In this document: one piece after another, positions 40,883 to 50,706 of the stretch
Numbering within the stretch: position 1 is the stretch's first letter
Layout of the letters: every line of letters starts with the position of its first letter
Assembly (NCBI GenBank): GCA_012656075.1
Contig: JAAKBF010000076.1
Span: forward strand, 248,001-312,000
Length of the DNA stretch: 64,000 nucleotides
Direction: 5' to 3'
Source of the DNA: Phytophthora hibernalis
Lineage: Eukaryota > Oomycota > Peronosporomycetes > Peronosporales > Peronosporaceae
Translations under genes and position numbers: made by a program
Notes under the pieces: generated by a model
Told to the model about the DNA's origin: nothing
What the model saw: the letters and a program-made list of their open reading frames with translations, nothing else
Databases searched by the model: none

Positions 40883-43134
40883 TTATACGAAGTTGGTGCT
40901 GTAGTCCTCTCTCCTGTTGTTCTTGGGGACGCTGATCTCGCTGAGTGACAGTACAGACGTGCCCTTCTCGGCCTTGCTAGCGTCGATTTCGCCAACGAAG
41001 CCCATGGACGAAACCGGCTTCAGTTCTCGCAGGTGCTCTATCGCCTGCTCCTGCTCCTTCACCTTGACAGCGTTGCGTTGAGCTTCTCGCCACTGGTGGA
41101 TGATAACGCAGGCTGTGACCACGACCATCGCAAGAGCGACCAGGATCGAGATGTACAGGGGAGGGCCGTACAATTCGTCATCCGTGCTGGTTGTGCTCGC
41201 TGGCTCCGTGCAACGAGGTCCCGTCCAAGAGTCCGAAGAGCATTCGCAGCGGCCATTCGAGTTACAAGAACCGGTTGACACCGCCGTAATGCTGTCGATG
41301 GTGCAGTCATCATCCGTCTTACAGAACGCCATACCTGAGACCGCAGGGTCGGGGTTGTCCGTGTCCGTATAGTAGTCGATGTTGTCCTCAATCCACTGCT
41401 TGGTCGGATGTGAGGATGGATCGCAGCCGATCGCCATGTCCGTGTTATCCGAGATATCTTGATACAGGCGGATGTAGTCGATATTCATGTACATTGGATG
41501 GAAAAGGAGTCGCAAATGGCATTCGACGTGGCATCGGAGCCGTCTCCGTAGCAATCACCAGATCCAGCGTTTGGTGGAGAGGAGCCCCAAGAACTCGACA
41601 GTGCGACGTTGAAAATGATGTACATGGGCTCCTCGGCCATGATCTTCTTGGGGTTCATCTGAGCCGAGTCCTGTGGCGGGTTCGTGATCGCCTCCGCTGG
41701 AATCTCGAAGTTGACCTGCCCTTCAACCTCCCAGCGAACATACCCAGAGTCCCCTGTGGTCCATTCAATACTGTATGTGACCCAGTCCAAGTACGCAGCC
41801 ATGTGCACTTCCCAATTCGAAGATATGGCATCCATTTGATAGGCGAACTCCGATCCATCACTCGTAGATCCGCTCGAAGATGTACACTCGGAGGCATTGT
41901 TGCCAGCACTGCACAAATACGCTCCCGTGTATGAATTCTGCAACGGAAAGCACGTGCCGTTCGTGTTGATACCCCAGTGCACTGTTCCGTTGTCCTTGAA
42001 ATCCAAGTCACCGTTCACATCGTACGAGGCCGGACACAAGTCCATCGTGCAAGCTTTCTCGGTAATACCCTTGGTAAGTGAAGCGTTGATAGTCTTGAAA
42101 CTCTGGACGTCGGCGGTTTCCACGTCGCACAGGTTGTTGGTACCGTAACGTAGCCCCTGGTACCAGGACTTGTGTTCGCGAAGATTTTCATAGTAAGCTG
42201 TCGGTACATTCTGGTTGTTGGCACCCTCAGTGGTGCAATCGTACGTGTAAAAGCAGTAAGAAGAGGCTGTATCTACAATCAGTCGGAAGTCTTCAGGCAT
42301 ACCGGGACCAAGCTGGATCGACGACGAGATGGCAGTGCCACCACCTTCCAAGATGTCGATTTCTGGAGCTCCACGGCCTTGATTGGGGTTCATACCTGAA
42401 CCAGGATCGTCGTCACAAGCACTGATCCGTTGGTTCTGCGAGTCGAAAACAGTGTTGTTGCACTCATTGTAGGTGAACGGCCACCTCCGAGCTGTTGAGC
42501 CCGTGAACAATGCACGACCCAAGTTGCCCATGAGCCAGATACCAGGCCACGTCGGGTAGTAGTCAATGTTGGCAGCTCGAACTGTCGTGGATCCAGTCTC
42601 CACGTCTGGGTTACCCGATGCATTCGATACTGCACCGGGAAGACGTGCACGCACTTCGATCATTCCTCCCTGGAAGCAGAATTTGTTCCAGGTTTGCACC
42701 ATACCGGATCGATAGTAGAAGTGCACAGTCTCAAAGCCTGGAGGTGAAATGTAGCTGTTCCAGACCGTCTCTTCGATGGTTTCGTCTGTGGTGTTGATGT
42801 AGAAGTAGCAGTTGCCATAACTATCACACTCGGTGCCTGTCATGTTCTTGGAGTAAACTTCCAGAGCTGCATTGACGCCATCAGCGATTTCTAGTGCCGT
42901 CCACAGGTGGTCGTCACCAGCGTCGAAACTGCGGTCCTCTGTGTTAAATTCGTCACTCATAGTGAGTGTCCAGGCGTCTCCGCGTGACGAAGTGTACGTC
43001 TGAGCGCTAGAAGGTGTGTCCAAATCTACCCATGGCAACACACCCGACTTGGTTGAATATGACTTGGCTGAAATGGAGGTGAATAATAGTGCCCCCACTA
43101 CTGTCAACGTCCACGAGTTGAGTAAGCTTAGCAT
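40883..43134 (-). CDS. KRE6/SKN1-like beta-glucan synthesis protein, copy 2
   Basis: A protein of about 750 residues: signal peptide (LTVVGALLFTSISA), GH16/SKN1 domain with LPWVDLDTPSS, GNPDVETGSTTVRAANIDYY, the catalytic loop GRGAPEIDILEGG and the C-terminal part EPMYIIFNVALSSSWG. An EGF-like module follows (GRCECSSDSWTGPRCTE), then a helix (ILVALAMVVVTACVII), a Lys/Glu-rich cytosolic tail and a final DYSTNFV. One base is missing at about 41503 (T or C run in CCTTTTCC), exactly where the other copies read DSFPMY; otherwise the frame is clean. It is head to head with copy 3, with about 1 kb between start codons and an Inr on each side. It is probably a working gene for wall glucan assembly. 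Confidence 0.9.
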
Positions 43135-43179
43135 TTTTAGTGTTCGTTGTTAGTCCGGATCTGCGATCGAAGCAGCATA

Positions 43180-43192
43180 GACGAAAGTGAGC
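43180..43192 (-). promoter_or_regulatory. Inr-like core promoter of KRE6-like copy 2
   Basis: Minus strand GCTCACTTTCGTC lies about 46-58 bp before the ATG at 43134 and fits the oomycete Inr (GCTCA-(T/C)-T). Confidence 0.6.
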
Positions 43193-44156
43193 GAGTGACG
43201 AGCTTTGGCTTCGAGCGGCGTCCATCAAACGCTGAGACGCGAACATCCATTGCTGTCCGTGACAATTCCACCGACTGAAATACGGTATGTACACATGGAA
43301 GCGAAGGATGACACATCTGGTGCTCCGTGTCTGGCCATCGAACAATCAGCTGCGCTCGTTCGCAGTCTGCTTCGGTATGGCTGAGGTGGACACTGAAGCA
43401 CATGCCACGCATTGGAGTTTCGATGAGAAGATAACACCCTTTCACAGGCGCGTACAGTACGAAGATCGGCCTAGACATTGGTTTCTCGAGCCTTTTTGGA
43501 TTTGCAAGCGGCCCCATTTTTCGTTGCTATTTGCAGCTCCACACACCAAGAACCTCGGAACACCAACGCTCAGTTGTGTTGCCACCTACTCCGCGTATCC
43601 GGATAGTACTGTACCATGTTTCGGTGGTCTGTAGGTTTCAGCTCGTAGAAGAAGGGCGACATCATTTTCATATCACGAGCTGTGACCTTCTACTTGCCAT
43701 CTCCGTCAGGGTCTGCAGTCTCGGACCAAGACTCTTGGTCAACCGATAAACTGCAGCACGTTGTGTCCTTACCAGCTTACCTCTATATCTTTGGGTGCTC
43801 ATGGTCCCGCACACCAAAGAGGAATCGGCTGCAATATGTGATGCAGGAGCTATTAACTCTTTCAGTACCAGCTTTTTATTACGGGTCCGCGTCCACGAGC
43901 GTCATCCGGAGCCACTTGGTCACAACAATGCAGCGACCCGAACGCTGCATTGCAGCAGAGCCGGGCGGCATTGGTGCTTCGACGATCAAAATGGTGCGAC
44001 TAGCGACACGATCTCAGACCAATCGCCGACAGCTGGGATGGGGACGGAATGGCACACGGATATCGGCGGCACTGCGCTGATCCGCTCGCCATGCGCAATG
44101 GAGACTCGACCGCTTATAGAGGACGTACGACGACCACTTCACTACCTTCCGACAGC

Positions 44157-44175
44157 GATCACTTCCTTTTCCATC
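44157..44175 (+). promoter_or_regulatory. Inr-like core promoter of KRE6-like copy 3
   Basis: CGATCACTTCCTTTTCCATC (about 44156-44175) ends roughly 9 bp before the ATG at 44184. The TCACTT core with a downstream T-rich stretch fits the oomycete Inr, although it is closer to the ATG than in the sister genes. Confidence 0.45.
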
Positions 44176-44183
44176 GGACAGCA

Positions 44184-46385
44184 ATGACTCGGTGGAATCG
44201 ACTGTACGTGGTGATAACCATTGCGGCCGTGGTTTTCTATGGCGTCCAGGCGAAGACCGAGTATTCGACCAAATCGGGCATCTTACCATGGGTGGACCCT
44301 GCCACACCCAGCACTCGACAAACATACACTTCGTCACGTGGCAGCAATTGGAACCTGGTCATGAGCGACGAGTTCAACACAGAAGGCCGCAGTTTCGAGG
44401 CTGGTGACGACCATATTTGGACGTCCATGGAGAAAGCCGACGGTGTCAACTCGGCCCTGGAGATATACCAGCATAATATGACGGGGACCAAGTGCGACGA
44501 CGATATCTGCTACTTCTACATCGAAGCCGACACTGGAGAGACGACCCTCACGCTCTGGAACGACTACCTGTCTCCGGCCGGGTACGAGGACGTGCCGTTC
44601 TACTACAAAGGAGGAATGGTGCAAACCTGGAACAAATTCTGCCTCCAAGGCGGCATGATCGAGGTACGGGCTCAACTGCCCGGTGCAGTCACCAATGCAT
44701 CCGGGAACCCAGACGTTGAAACCGGATTGGGTAGTGTACGCGCAGCTACGATCGACTACTACCCGACGTGGCCTGGTATCTGGATGATGGGGAACCTCGG
44801 TCGAGCCATCTTCAGTGCGTCCACCAGCAGGATGTGGCCATTCTCGTACAACGAATGCAACGACACCATCTTCGACTCGCAGAACCAACGGATCAGCGCC
44901 TGTGACGACGATCCGGGGTCGGGGATGAACGCTAACCAAGGTCGGGGAGCCCCGGAGATCGATATACTGGAAGGTGGCGGCACCGCCATCTCGTCATCGG
45001 TCCAGGTGGGTCCTGGTATGCCTGAGGACTTCCGACTCATTGCAGACACGGAGTCGTACTCGTGCATTTACACGTACGACTGCACCACCGAGGGTGCGAA
45101 TAATCCGGATGTCCCGACGGCGTACTACGAGAAACTCCGTGGTCACAAGTCCTGGTATCAGGGTCTCCGCTACGGGGCCAACAACTTCTGCGACGCAGAT
45201 TCAACGCTTGTTCAGTCGTACAAGACGATCGCTGCATCACTGGATGAGGGCATCACAGACAACGCGTGCACGATGGACTTGTGTCCGGCCTCGTACGACG
45301 TGAACGGAGACTTGGACCTCATTGACAACGGTACGGTGCATTGGGGAGTCAACACCAATGGCACATGCTTCCCCAAGCAGAACGCGTACACTGGTGCGTT
45401 CCTCTGCAGTGCAGGCAACAACGACACGAGCTGCACCGCTTCGAGTGGCTCGACGGATGCGATGTCGGAGTTCGCGTACCAAATGGACGCCATCTCGTCC
45501 AACTGGGAGATCCAGGTCGCAGCGTACACAGACTGGCTCACGTATCAACTGGAGTGGGTCATGGGCGAGGACGGATACATTCGCTGGATGCTGGGAGGCG
45601 AGCCGATCTTCGAGGTTCCAGCAGAGACGCTCACGACTCCGCCGCAGGACACGGCTCAGATGAACCCCAAGAAGCTCATGCTGGAGGAGCCCATGTACAT
45701 CATCTTCAACGTCGCCTTGTCCAGTACGTGGGGGACAACGCCACCCAACGCCGGCAATGGAGGTTGCTACGGAGACGGCTCGGATTCAACGACGAACGCT
45801 ATCTGCGACGCCTTTCCAATGTATCTGAAGGTCGACTACATCCGCGTCTACCAGGACAAGTCGGACGGCTCTTCCATGGCCGTGGGCTGTGATCCATCGA
45901 CGCACCCGACCAAACAGTGGATCGAGGATAACATCGACTCGTACGTGGATGACGATAACCCGTGGACCGAAGTCTCCGGTAAGGCTTTCTGTGACTCCAA
46001 CGAAGACTGCACCATCGAAACCAACTCGTCCACGTCCGTCACTACGGGAACATGTGTCGGTGGCCGATGCGAGTGCTCGGCTACTAGTTGGACCGGTCCT
46101 CGTTGCACCGTTGCGTCTTCAGGAAGCAGCGACAGCAGCAGCGATGGTTTCTTCTCCAGCAACTCATACGGCCCTCCCATGTACGTCTCAGGTGTGTTCC
46201 TGGGGGTCACCGTCCTCACCACCTTCGTGTCCGTGTACCTGTCCATTCTGGCGGGTCGGAAGGGCGACGAACTCCTGCAAAAGGAGATCCTGACCAAGAA
46301 AGGCCGCGGCGTGCCGTCCCCTGCCTTGTTGAACGAGTCCATGACGAAACCATCCAAAGACAACTACAGCACCAATTTCGTATAG
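44184..46385 (+). CDS. KRE6/SKN1-like beta-glucan synthesis protein, copy 3 (intact)
   Basis: 733 residues, uninterrupted. Signal peptide at 1-24 (LYVVITIAAVVFYGVQA). GH16-type SKN1/KRE6 domain at about 30-590; the active-site E-x-D-x-x-E is EIDILE at residues 258-263, inside GRGAPEIDILEGGGTAISSS. Several N-glycosylation sites (NMTG, NASG). An EGF-like module near 640-665 (CVGGRCECSATSWTGPRC), a Ser-rich spacer, a single membrane helix (VFLGVTVLTTFVSVYLSIL), a basic cytosolic tail and the end NYSTNFV. Yeast Kre6 is a type II membrane protein; here the signal peptide and C-terminal helix imply a type I orientation. The frame is open upstream to 44049, but ATG 44184 starts the signal peptide. 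It is probably cell-surface or secretory-pathway located and acts on beta-glucan. Confidence 0.93.
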   Translation: MTRWNRLYVVITIAAVVFYGVQAKTEYSTKSGILPWVDPATPSTRQTYTSSRGSNWNLVMSDEFNTEGRSFEAGDDHIWTSMEKADGVNSALEIYQHNMTGTKCDDDICYFYIEADTGETTLTLWNDYLSPAGYEDVPFYYKGGMVQTWNKFCLQGGMIEVRAQLPGAVTNASGNPDVETGLGSVRAATIDYYPTWPGIWMMGNLGRAIFSASTSRMWPFSYNECNDTIFDSQNQRISACDDDPGSGMNANQGRGAPEIDILEGGGTAISSSVQVGPGMPEDFRLIADTESYSCIYTYDCTTEGANNPDVPTAYYEKLRGHKSWYQGLRYGANNFCDADSTLVQSYKTIAASLDEGITDNACTMDLCPASYDVNGDLDLIDNGTVHWGVNTNGTCFPKQNAYTGAFLCSAGNNDTSCTASSGSTDAMSEFAYQMDAISSNWEIQVAAYTDWLTYQLEWVMGEDGYIRWMLGGEPIFEVPAETLTTPPQDTAQMNPKKLMLEEPMYIIFNVALSSTWGTTPPNAGNGGCYGDGSDSTTNAICDAFPMYLKVDYIRVYQDKSDGSSMAVGCDPSTHPTKQWIEDNIDSYVDDDNPWTEVSGKAFCDSNEDCTIETNSSTSVTTGTCVGGRCECSATSWTGPRCTVASSGSSDSSSDGFFSSNSYGPPMYVSGVFLGVTVLTTFVSVYLSILAGRKGDELLQKEILTKKGRGVPSPALLNESMTKPSKDNYSTNFV

Positions 46386-46881
46386 CCCCCAAGAGCTGGT
46401 AAAGTTACTCAAATAATACACGTTCGTCTAACAGATTGAAAAATGAATCTGCGAATCCACTACCAACACCAGTCAACGCAATTCCTGGACATTCGCCACA
46501 ACTCGCAACCGATCCGCGTCGGTGCAGTCTTTGCAATATTTCAGGCGAAGGCCTTGGTGGCGTTGGCTCTCAGAAGTATCCGTAGCAATTCCATTCTGGT
46601 ACATGTATTATATCGACCACAACACCGCTCAATAGTTCAATGCTGCAATAAACCATGCTCGACATCAATTGCCGTCAGCTTCTCCTTGCAGCATTAACAT
46701 CGTCATGTCATGATCACAAAGGCCAACGGGTCTCCGCTGGCGAAATTTCGCTAGTCCGTCGACCCATCTGGAAGATACTCCGAGAAGCGTGTGACAGATT
46801 CTGTGCAGTCTGACGCTGAGCGGGGGCGCACGGTTGGCATCGAGGCATTCTCCGTCGTGCAGAGCTCGAAGGTCGGAAAAC

Positions 46882-49803
46882 ATGCAAAACATGACTTGGA
46901 TAGCGCTCGGCGTGCTGTTCACGTTGGTCGGGACCGCTCGCAGCACTTCGTACAGCACTAAGTCGGGCATCTTGCCATGGGTGGACCCGGACACACCCAA
47001 TGACGTGCAAACGTACACTTCATCACGTGGTGATACGTGGACGTTGACTTTGAGTGACGAGTTCAACACTGTCGGTCGAAGTTTCGACGCTGGTGACGAC
47101 CACCTGTGGACGGCGTTACGGTGTGAACTCAGCTCTGGAAGTTTACTCCAAGAACATGACAGGCACCGAGTGTGACGACGATCGCTGCTACTTCTTCATC
47201 AACACCACGGACGAAACTATTGAGGAGACGGTCTGGAACAACTACATCTCCCTCCAGGATACGAGACCGTGTACTTCTACTAACGATCGGGAATGGTGCA
47301 GAGCTGGAACAAGTTCTGTTTCCAGGGGGTATGATCGAGGTGAAGGTGCAGCTACCCGGAGCTGTGACCAACGACTCGGGTAATCCGGACGTGGAGACGG
47401 GTTCCACGACAGTTCGAGTGACTACTACCCGACGTGGCCTGGTATCTGGTTGATGGGGAATTTGGGTCGAGCCATCTTCAGTGCGTCCACCAGCAGGATG
47501 TGGCCGTACACGTACAACGAGTGCAATGAAATCATCTTTGACTCTCAGAACCAGAGGATCAGTGCCTGTGACGACGATCCCGGCTCGGGGTTGAACGCTA
47601 ACCAAGGACGCGGAGCTCCGGAGATTGATATCCTGGAAGGTGGAGGCACCGCCATCTCGTCGTCAATTCAGGTGGGCCCCGGTATGCCTGAAGACTTCCG
47701 TATGCTCCACGGACAACTCGTCGGAGTACTGCTTGTACAGCTATGACTGTACGACGGAAGGTGCCAACAACCAGGACGTTCCCACCGCGTACTACTGGAA
47801 TCTTCGGGGACACAAGTCCTGGTACCAGGGACTCCGCTACGGCGCCAACAATATCTGCGACGTTGAAGAGGACGACATTCAGACCTTCGCGACGATCAAC
47901 GCGTCTCTGACTGAGGGGATCACCGACAACGCGTGCACCATGGCGCTGTGTCCTGCTTCGTACAATGTCAATGCCGAACTGGGCTACAAGGATAATGGCA
48001 CGGTGCATTGGGGCGTGAATACCAACGGCACGTGTTTCCCTAAGCAGAACGTGTACATGGGCGCGTACTTGTGTAACGCTGGTAATACTAACTCAGAGTG
48101 TACGGCCTCGAGTGGCTCCACGAGTGCAGGGTCAGAGTTTGCATACCAAATGGATGCCATTTCCACGGACTGGGAGGTGCACATGGCTGCGTACTTGGAC
48201 TGGGTCACGTACACCGTGGAGTGGGTCATGGGTGACTACGGCTACATCCGCTGGGAAGTGGAGAACCAAGTGATCTTCGAATCCCAGCCGATTCGATCAT
48301 TAACCCACCGCAGGACACCACCAAGATGAACCCGAAGAAGATCATGATCGAGGAGCCCATGTACATCATTTTCAACGTCGCCTTGTCGAGTTCTTGGGGG
48401 TCGTCACCGCCAAACGCTGGCTCCGGAAGTTGCCGTGGAGATGGCTCCAGCTCACAGAGCAACGCTATCTGTGACTCGTTCCCCATGTACATGAAGATCG
48501 ATTATGTTCGTCTATGCTAAGACATATCGGACAACACGGACATGGCCATCGGCTGCAGTCCGGATACCCACCCGACCAAGCAATTTATCGAGGACAACAT
48601 CGACGACTATGCTGACGACGATAACCCGGATACTGCAGTGTCAGGCATGGCATTCTGTACTTCCGACGGTGACTGCACCATCGACAGCACCACGTCCGTC
48701 TCAACTGGTACGTGCAACTCGGACGGTCGTTGCGAATGCTCTTCGGAGTCTTGGACGGGCCCTCGTTGCACGGAGGCGGCTAGCAGTGGAAGCGGCAGTG
48801 ACGCTGATCTGTACGGACCTCCCATGTACGTGTCCGTCCTGGTCGCTGCTGCAGTCATTGTGGTCTCCTTTGCGCAGTAAGCGGATGAAATCCGTTTGGA
48901 GCTTCTCCCTCTGCCCCAACCGGCCACGAACAAGAAGGAGCAGCAAAGAAGACCACGGAGAGTCGCGTGATGGGCGAACCCTCAGCGAGCAACCAAGATC
49001 CAGCCAGCGGGACCCCGTACGGCTGTACGGCATTGCGATCTTTCGCGAAGAGCCGCAGTTGCCGGATAAGGACCCAGCGACGAGTGAAGTGCATGTGTAG
49101 GAATTAGTAGGGCAAAGCAAGATTTGCGGAGCAGCAGACAAGTGCCGCCGCAGACAGAGTTAGTGTGCCGACTTGGCATACAGATAACGACCAATACAGC
49201 CACCGCTAGTCAAGTGACTGAAGTGCCCGGAGAGAAGCAGCCGGCGAATTGGTGAAGGAGGCGACTGAGCAGTGAGAGAGGCGGGAGCTAGCCCCGTAGA
49301 GTCGTCGGTAACCAGCCCGCAGAAGCAGTGTTAGGTGGCCAAAGAGAGGGTAGTCTAGCCCCGGTAGTTTAGCCCCCGGCACCGCGCACTGAGCGACTTG
49401 GCATAGAGCTATTGTGTCAGCACTTTCTTGCGTCGCGGACACACGGGAACGCCACTGCCGTACGCCGTGCGTGTCTAGGTCAGAGTAGTTGTGTGAGTAG
49501 GGCGGCGGTAGCGGTAGCCACCGGACACCGCCTTCTGATCAAGAGCAGGACTGGCGTGGACGCCAACGAAGCGGCAGTGGACGAGGGCACGGAAGACACT
49601 TCCAGCGGTGGACGCAGACAGCGAGCTAACTGCGCCATCGCGTACCAGCTGACCCAACGCAAAAGAACCAAGCTCGCCTGCGGGAGCACACGGTCAAGAT
49701 GGAGCAGCAAAAGGATCTGGGCGCGGCATCCTTCTCGTCGATCGGCGAAGTTACCACTGCCAAGATCGGTAAGGAGTCTTCCTACAGCACGAACTTTGTA
49801 TGA
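46882..49803 (+). pseudogene. KRE6/SKN1-like copy 4, pseudogene split by an insertion
   Basis: Starts at ATG 46882 (signal-peptide region WIALGVLFTLVGTARS). It then carries true lesions relative to copies 3 and 5: a small deletion near 47120, TAC changed to a TAA stop at about 47280, a 10-bp deletion near 47420, a deletion near 47710, a damaged stretch near 48285, a TAA at about 48520, and a 755-bp insertion at 48876-49630 in the membrane helix. The cytosolic tail survives after the insertion (about 49640-49803), ending YSTNFV. It also has homopolymer-type breaks near 47256 and 47332. The active-site loop GRGAPEIDILEGGG is still present. Non-functional as a protein. Confidence 0.88.
48876..49630. 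mobile_element. 755-bp insertion with 5-bp target-site duplication, solo-LTR-like
   Basis: The insertion is bounded by TGCGC at 48871-48875 and 49631-49635. It interrupts the C-terminal helix of KRE6-like copy 4, between VVVSF and AIAYQ. It has no long open frame related to the host gene and no recognisable transposase. The size and the 5-bp duplication would fit a solo LTR of a Ty3/gypsy or copia element, but its ends (AGTAAGC...GCTAAC) are not the canonical TG...CA. Its identity is not established. Confidence 0.6.
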
Positions 49804-50429
49804 GTATAGATGAGTGTCTCTCCGTTAGCATCGGAATAAGTCCCGGATCAACGTTAAATGTTCAGCACCAACAGAGCAACGCTTACATGAATCGTATTCC
49901 TTGTTATATTTTTCCGGGCGTGGGCGAATTGAGACGTAAAGTTGAAATGCAGCATCTCAGTTGAACCTCACGCCCAACAATGTTCACCCACCCACGCTCC
50001 TCCACCTTCTTGACAAGAAGTTCGTGCGGACAAAAATCCGGTGGGACAAGCGATGGACACGCTCGAACAGCACGGGTTGCATACTATTACATGTATACAA
50101 CTTGCAGTGTTATTGATGAACTCTGGGTAAAGTTCATGATTTCGACTAGCGCGAGACCCAGCTGAGTAAACGCTTTCAGTAAAGATTATTCCCGTTTTCT
50201 AGAATGACTATAACCACAATCCTGATGATCTGATTAACTTGGATTTATATGTGGTTCTTTTTGTTATTTTTCTACCTAAAATATGAGGAAGGGGTGACTG
50301 TAAAAAACACCGCAAAGGCTCCTGACATCCCTTCTCATACCGTGTCAATATTCAAATGAAAATCCAGACATGATCGGCTCAAGTGCCCGGATTTGTAGCG
50401 TCCACCGCTTTGCTACGAATGCCACTGCT

Positions 50430-50474
50430 ATCCGGGAGTTGGCTGTGCTCAATGAGCACAGCCAATTCCCGGAT
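50430..50474. repeat. 22-bp inverted repeat with a one-base loop
   Basis: Arms 50430-50451 and 50453-50474 are complementary with one mismatch around a single A. The centre, GTGCTCAATGAGCAC, is the same as in the palindrome at 37393-37441. It lies 233 bp upstream of the ATG of KRE6-like copy 5. Confidence 0.8.
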
Positions 50475-50663
50475 GTCACACCCCTTATGTACCATCATTA
50501 GCTTTCTTTACCAGGGAAACCTCAGCTGCCAAACAATTAGAATGGATTGTCGCCGCGTGCGTGGAGGGATACTGCGGTGCTCGGATGACGTTTTTCCCGC
50601 TGTCCAACAGCCCGTCGATTCTTGCTGCACGAACACTTTACCCATTTCCAATTTCTCCCTGAG

Positions 50664-50673
50664 CTCACTTTGG
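50664..50673 (+). promoter_or_regulatory. Inr-like core promoter of KRE6-like copy 5
   Basis: GAGCTCACTTTGG with core CTCACTTTGG lies 34-43 bp before the ATG at 50707, at a distance and with a sequence like those of the elicitin-like genes and copy 2. Confidence 0.55.
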
Positions 50674-50706
50674 TACCTGCCTGATACCAACGCACAGCTC
50701 ACTACA

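Noticed and set aside
44334..44939. A 201-residue minus-strand frame inside KRE6-like copy 3
   Set aside because: It is the antisense of an intact, conserved gene, and has no start signal or domain.
46834..48880. KRE6-like copy 4 as a gene broken only by sequencing errors
   Set aside because: Besides homopolymer slips it has a TAC-to-TAA stop, several deletions of about 10 bp, a second stop near 48520 and a 755-bp insertion, so it is a real pseudogene.
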